Of a DNA stretch of 64,000 bases, positions 1 to 10,900 are shown in pieces; position 1 is the stretch's first letter; each line of letters begins with the position of its first letter. Below the pieces are notes generated by a model that did no database searches, was not told where the DNA came from, and saw only the letters and a program-made list of their open reading frames with translations. The translations under genes were made by a program, and so were the position numbers. Source of the DNA: Platynereis dumerilii (Eukaryota; Annelida; Polychaeta; Phyllodocida; Nereididae); contig JAPTHN010000010.1 in NCBI GenBank assembly GCA_026936325.1, positions 50,194,650 through 50,258,649 of the forward strand. Direction: 5' to 3'.

Positions 1-63
1 CAACTTAAAAACAAATTCAGGGACAAAAAACTGTGAATTTTTCGATGCAACAAAATGTCCTAC

Positions 64-226
64 CGTATAAGGTCCAGAAGGAAGAAATATTGACCTCGTG
101 AGGTCACAGAAGTCAAATGACCCCCTAGGCTGGCACAATATTCTTCAGATGTGTTCCATGAGTACAAGGCCCTCTCAGGAGCCCCGTAACAGGCTCCTTC
201 ATATTCCCGGAAGCCAGTTTGGCAGC
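64..226 (-). CDS. CTLD gene at left edge, exon 2 (first half of a C-type lectin domain)
   Basis: Exon of 163 nt between a good acceptor (polyT-CAG) and a GTAGGA donor, entering in phase 1 and leaving in phase 2. It reads SCQTGFREYEGACYG...EEYCASLGGHLTSVTSRGQ, the N-terminal half of a C-type lectin domain: two N-terminal cysteines of the long form, then the C-x2-LGGHLTSV motif. The matching first-half exons of the phosphatase gene at 24057-24222 and 21529-21694 have the same phases (1 in, 2 out) and nearly the same length (166 nt). The remaining exons lie left of the window, so the full protein and any intracellular part are unknown. Confidence 0.87.
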
Positions 227-513
227 CTGAAAAATGTTAAAAAGAGGTTTTCATGATTTAGGGTACATTTCATTAGACACATTCAATTTGATTGTCTGTT
301 TTATCAATTTCTCAAAATCTCTTCATATAAAGAGCAACTATCCCTGTACATGACACTAAAATATGTTATGGTACACTCTGAATAATCGACAGTACTCTTC
401 GATCTGGATACTGGGCTCTATCAGAGAGGTGAAAGATCAATTTCCACCTTAGATCTCCATTTTACCTCTGTACGATTTTAGCCTTTTTGTTGGTGACCCA
501 AATCAATATGCCC

Positions 514-1592
514 TGAGGCAGATTTCACGAAAAAGCTGCAAAATGACATACCACAACTTGTCCACATGTTACATTAGCACAATACTGATAAGGCCAGACA
601 TAATCGATTCGTAGATTCTCAGATTTTCTCAGGGTGCTTCTTCTGAGGATAGCTGGCAGGACAAAAAAAAGCTGAAATCTAAATCTTTTATTGTGTCAAT
701 CCATTAAATAAAATCGTGGGTAAACAATCTTTTCTGTTGGATTGGTAGGTCAGAGTAGCTAAAAATATGGCCTTGTGCTAATGTAACAACGATGAATGAT
801 GGAGGACTGAATTTTTTATGCTGATCCTACTGCAATATAAATGAAGCCACCAGCAGGATACCACTCCTGGCCTGCTCTTTGGAGACCTGGCTTTCAGTTC
901 AGAAAAAATTTGAGATCTAATCATGTGTTTTTTAACGTAATTTTTATGTACACATTTTGCTAATGTAACACTATGAAATGGACGGATGCAAAATTGCAGT
1001 TACATTAGCAATTAAGAAACAGGTACCACACCCAGACGTTTATGTTTTTGGTGATGTAATTAGGCAAATAAGACACGTTTATCAATAAAATATTATAATT
1101 TCATGTTTAAATTGGCATAAGTAGCGAGAACACAGAAAAATTCCCATGTAAAAGTTGCTAATGTAACCTCAGTGTCTTGAGACGGAATCGAGTTACATTA
1201 GCAGTCTTCTTTTACTTTTTATTTTTTTCAAGTTTTATAATGACCAAGACAATTAAAAATGGTTCCAAAATAATTTTCAAGATTTTTTTTATCAATCACA
1301 CATCATTAAATTTTCCTGAATTGGTTTTAGCAGATTCCACAGAGTGCCAAAGTAAGCATGTCTGATCACCAGTAAGTTTGGTCGTCCAAAATTGTCCTCA
1401 TGAGGCATAAAAAAATATCTTTTTAAGAGCAAAAAGCTACATATTTGAGGAATATTTTACTGATATTTATTCATTACCTCCCAGATATACTTAGTAATAG
1501 GTATACTTGCTTCAAGAAACAACAGAGAGATAACAAAAGGGTTGGAAAGTTTAAGGTACCTTTTAAGAGCACTTTTCGTGAAATCTGCCCTG
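514..1592. mobile_element. DNA element with TIRs and six copies of a 12-base motif (copy 1)
   Basis: The ends are inverted repeats: left CTGAGGCAGATTTCACGAAA (from about 514) and right TTTCGTGAAATCTGCCCTGAG-like sequence ending near 1592. The inside carries the 12-mer GTTACATTAGCA at 568, 999 and 1192 and its reverse complement at 776, 958 and 1156. A second copy, interrupted by another element, lies at 45450-47213. Repeated short motifs in both orientations resemble subterminal transposase-binding sites. No transposase frame is present, so it is non-autonomous. The superfamily is not determined. Confidence 0.75.
590..772 (+). repeat. GGCCAGACATAAT core repeat, copy 1
   Basis: A segment of about 180 bp starting GGCCAGACATAATCGATT and ending near TATGGCC. 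Related, diverged copies occur at 45530-45712 (plus), 60026-60235 (plus) and 24718-24895 (minus). The outer copies end in inverted GGCCAGAC sequence, so this may be a small MITE captured inside the larger element at 514-1592. Confidence 0.6.
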
Positions 1593-3571
1593 AGCATTAG
1601 TCAAATTCTGTTTCATGTCATTTTATCATCAGCTATGATGTCCCAGCTAGATCAGCAATGACATCATGGCTAAGGTGCTATACCGACTGTAATTGGCTTA
1701 AATATTGTAAACTCTGACAATGCGTGACATGGTTGGAGCTGCAACACCATAGGTTTTATTCTGTCTACAAGTTGACCGCTATTTGCTGTCACCTAGGGTG
1801 CAATTCTCGCGAGCTCCTGTGAGCGGTCAACAAAATTTCAATCTCTGGAAAAAACCAGGACTGCCTGGAAGAAACCAGGACAGTTCCATCATTTAGTGAT
1901 GGTTTAGTTTATTTCCAAAAACTCTATAAGTGTCTAATCTGACTTTGGTTGGCTTCAACATTAAGCAGGCAGCTTGAAAATACCAAAATAAGTTGGAACT
2001 ATTTTTTATCATTGAGGATGTATACAAAGTAGCTCACATATAATGCCAGTATAGAGGGGGGCACTTGTGGCATGGACAAGACATTTTGTTGAGTGTTACA
2101 CAGCTTTTATGAAATTGTAAATTATATTGTTTGCCTAGTTAATAAATCTCCATAAAGTAATGGACTAAATACAAATGAGCATTTTTGATATCACAAAGCA
2201 AAAACATTGGCTTTGTATGGACAAGTGAATAAGTGTGAGAGCATTCTTTTTGGACACTTTTCTTACCACAATTAAACATGCACTAAATGGCATAAGTATG
2301 TTGAATACCATCAAACTTCTGATGAGTAAAATCATCCCTTTCACAGGCAAAGTTAATGCTAAAGTTTCAAAACTTTCTTTTGTCTCATGATTTCCAAACA
2401 TTTTCATTCAAAGCAGTGGACTGGATCTTTGCCAGCAACCATGCTTTGTGAAAGTAGTTTGGGTAGTAATATGGACAAACAGATCAAATATTTGTTGACC
2501 CAATTCGATTTTCCAGGGACTGTCAGCATTCTGTTGCCACTTGTCAGTCCCGAACAGAGACAGGGTTTTATTAATATGCAATTATGCATCTATTTAAGCT
2601 GGGCAATGGAGATTTTAGCTATGACATTATAGGTCCATATTTTAAAAGAAAGAAGTAATGTCTTCAGAGCAATTTCGAGAAAAAGAAGATGATTCGAAAA
2701 ATCCGTAAAGAGGTAATGATAGAAGTCTGCTATGCCAATAAAATATAGAAGAAACACAGACTTCCAAGATACTTGGGTGTGTGCTATCATGCATGAGGCC
2801 ATAAACATAAATCAAATATTGAAAGTAAAGATGAAGTATTGGCCATCAGGCCTAATAAAAATAATATAAAGCATTTGGCTTGGAAGCAGAGTCCTGAAGT
2901 TACATGTATATTTCCCATGAACCCTTGGGTGAATTTGAAGCCACTTATAGCTCGAAATGCAATAACAGACCCTCAAAGCAAATATGGACATTTCTGAGGC
3001 AGAATAAATTCTCAATGCACAAATACTATATTTGTATTGCTGAATGCCTTCCTTTAGGAATGCCAGCTTTGGTGCATATTCTGTCGGAGCTCCAAAAATT
3101 GGAAATTCTTTTTCAGAAATGAATCATGCGGAGTGAATAGGGAAGGGAGGGCCCTTTGAGTTTTTTGTTGTTGCATGATTTCTATAAATAAGTTAGGCAA
3201 TTATGTGGAGTCCAAGCATATATAAGAATATGAGATATCCTTTTCATGTTGCATTGTTGATCTTCTTTCAAAAATTGGAATAGAAGAGCCATATTACAAG
3301 CTACACTGAAGAAGATCTAGTATTTATTTCACAAGTTATGTTTATTATAATCATGATCAAAAATATGTTGAAATGCGAATCAGGTAAGAAAAGGGATTAT
3401 ACTCTAGCTTCAAAACCAAAAGAAGAAACGTTTTCAAAATTGAATCCTCTAAACAATTATATAAGAAACAAATCATAAATGTATGAATTCACCAGAATTT
3501 AGAAAAAGAAATTAGGGGTATGTCATTGGCAAAATGATTCCTTATAAATGTACAAATCACTGTAAACTTAC

Positions 3572-3647
3572 TTGAACGGACTCCCCTGAAGACTGCCAGC
3601 AGGGAAAACATCCACAAGAATTCATGAAAAAGTGTCCTCCTCTTCAT
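3572..3647 (-). CDS. CTLD gene at left edge, exon 1 (signal peptide)
   Basis: ATG at 3647 opens 25 codons, MKRRTLFHEFLWMFSLLAVF then RGVRS, a textbook signal peptide: basic start, hydrophobic core, small residue near the cleavage site. It ends at a GTAAGT donor in phase 1, which fits the phase-1 acceptor of the CTLD exon at 226 (joint codon AGC, Ser). Phase-1 signal exon followed by a CTLD half-exon is the same start as in the phosphatase gene at 29611. The promoter would lie at about 3650-4600; no clear TATA box was seen. Confidence 0.82.
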
Positions 3648-4672
3648 CTCATTGTCTTGGGGTTAATCTGTCCTAATTAATCCATGCAGATTAACCATTT
3701 TACCATTTGTGTTCATGGTATTTTGCCTATCCCATCTCACACAGTCGAGACAGTCAAGAGGCATAGCATGTGATAGGGAATTCTGCGTGGCTTAGTAGCT
3801 GCTCACTCAAGTGTGCTGCTAAAACAAATTGTGAACCAGCCACTCTATCCAAGCGAAACCTCTGTGGAAAAATAAAAAAATAAAACTATTCCTTTTGCTT
3901 CCAGCAGCACTCAAGATTTCCTTATTAGAAGCATGATCCCAATATTTCTGTCCTCGTTTGAGTATAATATCATCGTAGGTGTGCTTCTCCTTGGTGAAGT
4001 TGAAATATGGAAGGAAGGGGCTTGGTAACACAACCAACATGCGAAGAAGATAACATTTTATCATATGAAAAAGTATAATTGACCATAACACATACATCTA
4101 GTGAATTATTAAAGTAGTTAAATATATGTTGGCTCTTTCTCATGTTTAATTGCTCCTAGTTTGACAAACCTTTCAACTGGACACAGTAGAAACCGGCAAT
4201 TAAAATATACATCTCAAAAGCTGTGAAGAAAATGCATGGTGAGCGACAGCTGGGGGTCCCTTTGCAATTTGAGCAAATAATGGCCAGCACTGCTTGTGAT
4301 TGTCACTCATGTCGCTCAAAAACATATCAAGTGCGTTGAATGCAGCTTATTTTAAACCTCGGTGATATAAGTTTACAATTATACAAATGCAAAAAGTACC
4401 ATCTTAATTTCACGAACCACATTTTATTTTGGTTTGGTAGCGGAACTGCAGCAGTCAAATTTGAGAATCGATAAAATATTTCAGGAAAACTTAAACATAT
4501 TTTTCTCTGAATAGATCTTCATGTTGGCAATTATTTCAGAGATATGTAGGAATGCTCAGATGACAGGGTCCCATTTTCTGAAAACAACTGTTCTCACTAG
4601 TGGCACTGTGGCATGATATTCGAAAATACAAAATTATAAATGTTTGGAAAAATTATGAAAGGCCTGCTTTTA
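3648..4672. other. Intergenic region upstream of the left-edge CTLD gene
   Basis: About 1 kb without a supported gene. Open frames here lack recognisable domains. It should contain the promoter of the gene starting at 3647, but no clear core element is visible. Confidence 0.5.
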
Positions 4673-5125
4673 CAGCGAAACACTTTGATATATATAGAAT
4701 TTTATTGACATAAAAAAGCATCAAACAGATACAATGCCACAGTCCACTTTACAGCCAAACACTTTGACATAGAAGGCACTGTGAAAATGGCACTTCGTGT
4801 GTCATCATGCTGATGATTTGTCATGATCAAACCCAATACTTTCAATGTTAATTTGATTGAAGGAGACTTATCCCACTTGTTGGTGTCAGCCAAACGAAAG
4901 GATTATGCATCTGATTTTCACTCCAAAATGTGTTATGAGAAGTCAAATGGCTTACTCTTGATCATGACTAATCAAACAGCCTCTATGTTTCCCATGTTGA
5001 AAGTAGAGAAGATGACACTTCATTGGCTATCATGAGTCACGAAGTGCCATTTTCACAGTGCCACAGTCCACTTTAAATCTATATCAAAGTGTTTCGCTGT
5101 AATTCTATATCGAAGTGATTCACTG
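4673..5125. mobile_element. TA-target MITE, ATATCAAAGTGTTT family, copy A (nested ends)
   Basis: Left end TTA-CAGCGAAACACTTTGATAT; right ends CTATATCAAAGTGTTTCGCTG and, 26 bp later, a second end in CACTG-TAA. A second left end at 4752 (CAGCCAAACACTTTGACAT) shows one copy inside or beside another. The interior has the family's TGGCACTTCGTG...TCATCATGCTGATGATTTG sequence and its inverted partner. TIRs starting CAG with TA on both sides fit Tc1/mariner-type MITEs. Confidence 0.8.
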
Positions 5126-6349
5126 TAATTTCTTTAGTCCATATATTATATCATGGACTAAAAAGGTCAGATTGTAGAATGTTATTTGAAGACAGGTTGT
5201 GTGCTTTGAATGAATTTTCATGTCATCTGTTAAGACTTATATGTCACTTACATTTATGAGAACAATTGAGCAACTATTTTTTAAAAACTTTGATTTTGAA
5301 TAATGTACACGTGTTTTTCTTCTAAGGAAAGCTGAAGTTCATTTGTGATTGTTTTGCTTTTAATTTTAGTGAGAATCAAAAAGCTCTAGCTGTAATTTCT
5401 GTTATCGTCATAGCTTTAGTGTTAATGGTAGTCCAGTTGGTGATCAATCATTGGGGTCTGTCTCCATTTGTAGTTCTGAATTTATGTATAGGGCCTCGAA
5501 ACATAGGTGCTGTGTTGGAATCCGCTTTTCCTTTCAACAAGGTGATAGTTGTTGTTGACCAAGCCAAGGAGTCTGACTTACTGAGTATGTTTGCAGTCCG
5601 CGAAAAGTGCTTTTGACACACAGGTCATTCGGACAGGTAGATTCTGAATTTTGCCTGCCCGAATGTAATGTTATCAGCCCGAAATTTCAACTTTGGTAAT
5701 TTCAATTTGTGTTCTGGAGTGGATTTTTCTTGAAGTTACTGCAACCATCTCCCCACATTAATGGAGCCTACTAGTAAGGCCAATTAAACCAAAACTACAT
5801 ACAGGTATATATATTTCTTAAAAGCTTGCATTGACCACAAAATATTCTGTTGCTATTTTTGACAAGGTAGGATTTATTTCATAATGATTTATTTGACTTT
5901 TTTAAAAATAAGGCTGTAGTTCTCTGGCATAACAGAAAACCCGTCAGGACCCCGGCTAAAATATGGCTTACTGGTGCAATCCAGATAATGCTGAACATCG
6001 CTAATTGCAATTAGCTGAGGCATTGACTCTTATTGTCTTGAATTGCAATCCATTTGACACCTATGGCTCTCTGAGCTGACTCCAATTTGTGTCATTGAAG
6101 TTTGTCAATTGCACTGGAGGTTTCAAAGGCCTGTGCTGATTGCATTGATTACTAGATCAGCTCATCACCTCTCCAACAGAGCAATCGGACATTTGGGCAG
6201 GTACCCACTCTATTTTTGCCGGTTACACGCTATTTTTGCCGGTTCTGACAGGGAAACCGCCACTTTTCGCGGACTCTGGTTTGTCAAATGTTTGATTGTT
6301 TGAATCAGCTAGTGATTGTGTTTCCAAGTCGGCTGTTTACAGTCAAACA
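5126..6349. other. Intergenic, no supported gene
   Basis: Contains an unrecognised open frame (5373-5616) that follows an acceptor-like TTTTAG and has one hydrophobic stretch, and a short direct repeat CTATTTTTGCCGGTT twice near 6210-6243. Nothing here can be assigned to a family. Confidence 0.4.
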
Positions 6350-6701
6350 CTTTGATATAGAATTGGAGTGCACTGTAGCACTGTGAAAATGGCACTTCGT
6401 GTCTCATCATGCTGATGATTTGTCATGATCAAACCCAATACTTTCAATGTTTAATTTGATTGAAGGAGACTTATCCCACTTGTCGGTGACAGCCAAACGA
6501 AAGGATTATGCATCTGATATTCACTCTAAAATCCGCTATGAGAAGTGAATGGCTTTCTCTTGATCATGACTAACCAAATGGCCACCATGTTTCTCATGTT
6601 GAAAGTTGAAAAGATTACACTTCATCGGCTATCATGAGTCATGAAGTGCCATTTTCACAGTGCCACAGTCCACTCTAATTCTATATCAAAGTGTTTCGCT
6701 G
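6350..6701. mobile_element. TA-target MITE, copy B
   Basis: A 352-bp copy with clean ends: TTA-CAGTCAAACACTTTGATATAG on the left and CTATATCAAAGTGTTTCGCTG-TAA on the right, so TA flanks both sides. The interior matches copies A and F. No coding capacity. Confidence 0.87.
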
Positions 6702-7895
6702 TAATTGGAAATGGTATAGTCGGTTAGAATCATATTAATTGTTATATTTTGTTTTTATTATTGTTTTTTTTTTAAATTTGCAATTGTACTGTTTAAAATA
6801 CGGTGATTAAAGATATTAAATTAAATATAGATTGGGGGATTATAACGTAATAACAACTAGATTAAAATTGTTGGTCACAGGATTTCATTTAATCTGCAAA
6901 CAAAACAGATAATATGTCACCCTCTGATCTCAGTGCCACCTTCCCATAATCACTGAGGTAATCCCCGTATGGAGACATTTTTGTGGACTTTCCTGAAAAG
7001 TGAATCCCACGGACTGAGTCCAATGTTAACATATGAATCCTCTGATAAGAAACACTTTAAAGTCTTTAATTGTTATTTGTTGCAATGATTCAGAATCCGT
7101 CATCATCTAATCCCATTATAGAACTTCTGGGGTGTCCATATTTACTAGAACGACATAATAATTTTTTCTTCTCTCTTCAAGGGTCAAAGATGCTAAATCG
7201 TCTTCATAAATTGGCCACAAGTATGACGTATAATTATTCCCCATTAAATGGCAATAAATTCCTTGAAAACAAGCATATGCTGGTATGCGTACTGAGGAAT
7301 TGTGAGACAGACAACAGACTACATTTAACAATTATAAATATTTATTCAATGTACATTATATACATGGTCGAGAGTATTATACTGAATATATACACACAAA
7401 AATGCCAATATGGCAGTATACAGTCATATCCATAACAAAAGACTAAGATAGCTTGATTTTCTAAATCATGGTATTCATAAAGTAAAAAGAATCTGTTTAA
7501 CTTGCTGTAAGCTTCAGCAATTTCACAGCAACAACTGGCAGAAGTCACAGCAACAATTTGCAGATTACAAATATCACAGCGCTATATCTTGGTTCTGCAA
7601 TTTATTCATATTTCACTTTTAATATTTTGTCAACTGTAAGCATGACATCACATAAAAAAAAATTGGTGAGAGATCGATTCCATTGTTAAAACAGGCTAAT
7701 TGTTTTTTTTAATGCTAAAATTTCAATCTTCTGTACAATATCAAGAAAACATTCTTCTTTCGATGAGGCATTCTGACCTCGAAATGTTGTTTCCAGATTT
7801 TTGTTATTTTTCTTTTATTCCATGCAATCATTATAACCAATAAATGATAAATCAATTAGCGAAGTAATGATATTGATATTCATCAATTTTAACCT
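6702..7895. other. 3' flank of the phosphatase gene
   Basis: Downstream of the stop at 7896. Besides the poly(A) signal at 7814-7819 I see AT-rich sequence without a convincing gene. A 121-codon open frame at 7070-7435 has no known domain. Confidence 0.5.
7814..7819 (-). terminator. Likely poly(A) signal of the CTLD phosphatase gene
   Basis: AATAAA on the minus strand, 77 nt past the stop codon at 7896. Other candidates lie further downstream, so a longer 3' UTR is possible. Confidence 0.5.
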
Positions 7896-7961
7896 TCAGC
7901 AGTTGTGATCGTTCTTCTGAATGTAGCAGGCGACAGCTTCGTATAGTAAGGTGTACTGTTC
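7896..7961 (-). CDS. CTLD phosphatase exon 23 (D2 C-terminus, stop)
   Basis: Reads EQYTLLYEAVACYIQKNDHNC then TGA. EQYTLLYEAV matches the QYxxLYxxVxxYI helix that ends receptor phosphatase D2 domains. Acceptor CTTTCAG; phase 0. Confidence 0.93.
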   Translation of the reverse strand, partial: EQYTLLYEAVACYIQKNDHNC

Positions 7962-10900
7962 CTGAAAGATAATCAAGGGAAATCCTTATTCCATCATCAC
8001 ACGAGAAGAGCGTGAAAGTACAAATATCACCATTTGCAAAAAGACTTATGAACAGACAATAATCATTAATGTGATTTAGTCATGCTATTACTACAAATCA
8101 AAAGGCATTATTAATACTATTTAGTACTTAGTATTATTTATTTTAATGAAAATAAAATTCCCAAATTTTTAAAACATTCAAGCATTTGTTTCTCACCTCG
8201 GTTTGTATTAAGTGCGGATGCAAGTGGCGAGCCTGGCGGACAGCTTGGAAAATGTCGACTTCATTGTCAGCGTCTAGTTGTTCGAGAACGTTGCACAACA
8301 CATAGAACACCCCAGTCCAGTCTCTGCCGGTTCTGCAAGATAAAACACAAGTCACATTACTGACAATTGTTGCAGTAACAATTTCATGGCACTTTTTTTG
8401 CAATAAAATCCTGAATGACATGCAGTAAAAAGTTGGAAAAAGTTTTAGAGTTATGGCATCCAAATGATTCCATGATGAAAATTTACAGTGATAACAGATT
8501 ATAGAAATATATCAATCCCCGGGTGGATGACATGGACTCAATGTTTTCTGAAAGCCAGAAAACCCTTCTTTTCCATTATACTCATTTTCAAAAACTGTAG
8601 ACTCACAGACAGTGGACGAGCATTGGGAATCTTGTGTTTGTCTTCGTGTCGTGACATCGTTTGCGAGACAGGTTCCGTAAGTAAACCAAGACGGCTGCCT
8701 GACTAGGAACGGGAAGTCGTGCGAGATCGGATTTGACACTGATGTGGCAGAAGTTGTGGCGAGGCTGTAAGGAAAACATACTGCCAGTTAGAAGGGTACA
8801 TCTGATAATATAATAAGGAAGTTTGGTTTGAATGAGGTAAGATCTTTTCACAGCCAAGGGTTGGAATAGTGCAAGTGCATAGGATGGCAAAAAATGCATT
8901 GCAATCAAATGATATCACATAAATTGACATATGCATTGAAGGGGTATATAACTATACATTGAGGCTGTCACACAGTAGAATTGTGGATCACAAGAGTTTT
9001 TTTCTTTGATAGGTTATCGCAAATGAGAGATTTTAATTTGGATGGTTCATCTAAATACATAGAAGAAACGCAGTGACGCTGTTTTATTAACTCAAGAAAA
9101 TAATTTTTGCCATTGTATGAACTTTAGGTTTGAAGAATCTTTTGAAATGTTCCTCAATGAGCCTCACCTTTCCCTTGCCCTCTATTTTCATTTCTTTGGC
9201 TATCACAGGAAATTGTGAACCGTCTTCTCGGACCGATAAGCACTCAACCGTGAAAGGAGCTGCAGGAAATGTGGCCTCTTCTTCGTCAGGAAAATATGTC
9301 TGGATAAACTGAAGTTTAAAAAGTATCAATTGTTGTGAATTCATTTACATAATATAAAATCATCACTAAAATCATTCCGGAAGAGCATGTAAATGAAAAT
9401 TTATTTTTATTAACAGTATCTAAAAAATTTGATAAATAAAAGTTGTAAAAACCTTTTTCTAACATTTTAATCTGAATGCCCTTAGTATCAAATCATTCTC
9501 TTATTCCTAATATCTTTTAGTAAGAGGAAGGAAGAAATTACCGTCCAACGCAAAAAGGGAAAAACAGATTCAGTTGGTCTGAGTGATCGGATGATCAAAT
9601 TGCGTTGATGAGTCCATTGATTCAGAGAGTCGTCTGACTTTCTGGGATAAAAGGCAATTGACCCCACGCAACTGCATCATCAAATTCTTTCAATAAATTT
9701 CCAAATATTTGTTTTGTACTTACTGAAATGTTCTCTCTGGGACAGAGCATCACCACTGCTTTGCACTTCCTCTCATGCACTGTGTTCCAAAAATCGCCAA
9801 TCTTTGTCACTAGGGGAGCAGACGTCAGGATGAACGCGTTCGGCTTGTTGAACCCCTGGTGGAATAGAAACAAAATAACATGAGGAAAAATTCCATTCTT
9901 TGTACTGGAAATTTTAGCAATAAATACCACAACAAATAAAGCATAAACATGGATCATTTATCAACTAGCTTCAAGAAAATAATAATAAAAGGCTCACTGT
10001 AGATTCAGTGTATGTTGACCAGCGGGTCACTTCTTCTTCGTTAAGTGTACTAATAATAATAATAATACTTACATCCAGTCTCAAGAAAGTCTCGACCTGT
10101 TTCTCAGCCTTCTTAGATGACTTGACAATGCCCCTCATCAGAGCTCGAATTGTGTCTGCAAAGAATTTAGTCAGAGTATTAATTTTAATCAGCTTAAAAG
10201 CATTAATTTGTGTGCAAAAATATTACAATAATGAGCACTGAAAGTGTCTCCAGAACTGCAATTTTGTCAACTTTCAAGAACATGACATTTTAAGGAGTCC
10301 AAAAACACTCACCGATCTTCCCCAACAATTTCTGCTCAGCTTCAATGCTTTTAATTAGCTGAAATAAAAATCTCAAATCAAATAGAACGTCTCGTCGTAA
10401 AACAATGAATTTTAGCACCGAAGAAGAGTGAATGAATGCCTTGCATAGGCGACAAATGAAACTTTCATGAAAATTTTATAAATCAATTGTCTTGCAAATA
10501 TCCTTTAATTTTCCTTGAACGCCCATCTTAGGTGCAAAAGACTGTGCCAAATATCGAGAATCTCTTTATTTATTTACAGAACATGGATATGATGTTCATT
10601 AATGTTAGCAAGATTTTCATATATACCTTGAACTGTTGCTGCAGCGAAGAAGTGCCCCCACTCTCCTGGTGCTGGGTCGTCGTGAGCAGTCGGAAAATGT
10701 TGTAAAACTGGTTGCGACTGATGGTTGTGCTTCCGATCATCACTCCTTCATTAACACAATGGTAAATGCTCTTGTACTCGCGCTGGAAAGAATTAATGAA
10801 ATGAAATGTTATTGTTGTGTACAGTACTGGCACCATCTGTGACTTCTGATTTCGACCGGACAGCTGAATTCGACATGTACACTCGGGGTTCAAAAGTGTA

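Larger units (their letters stand above)
227..3571 (-). other. Intron 1 of the left-edge CTLD gene
   Basis: A 3.3-kb intron. It holds the inverted-repeat element at 514-1592. The rest (about 1600-3570) shows no coding signal that I can support; short open frames at 2165-3122 have no recognisable domain or splice context. Confidence 0.7.

Noticed and set aside
5132-5162. Small hairpin TTAGTCCAT...ATGGACTAA
   Set aside because: Only about 10-bp arms next to a MITE end; too small to interpret.
5373-5616. Open frame after an acceptor-like site with one hydrophobic stretch
   Set aside because: No partner exon, no family match; probably chance.
7070-7435. 121-codon plus-strand open frame
   Set aside because: Opposite strand to the phosphatase 3' flank, no domain, no supporting signals.
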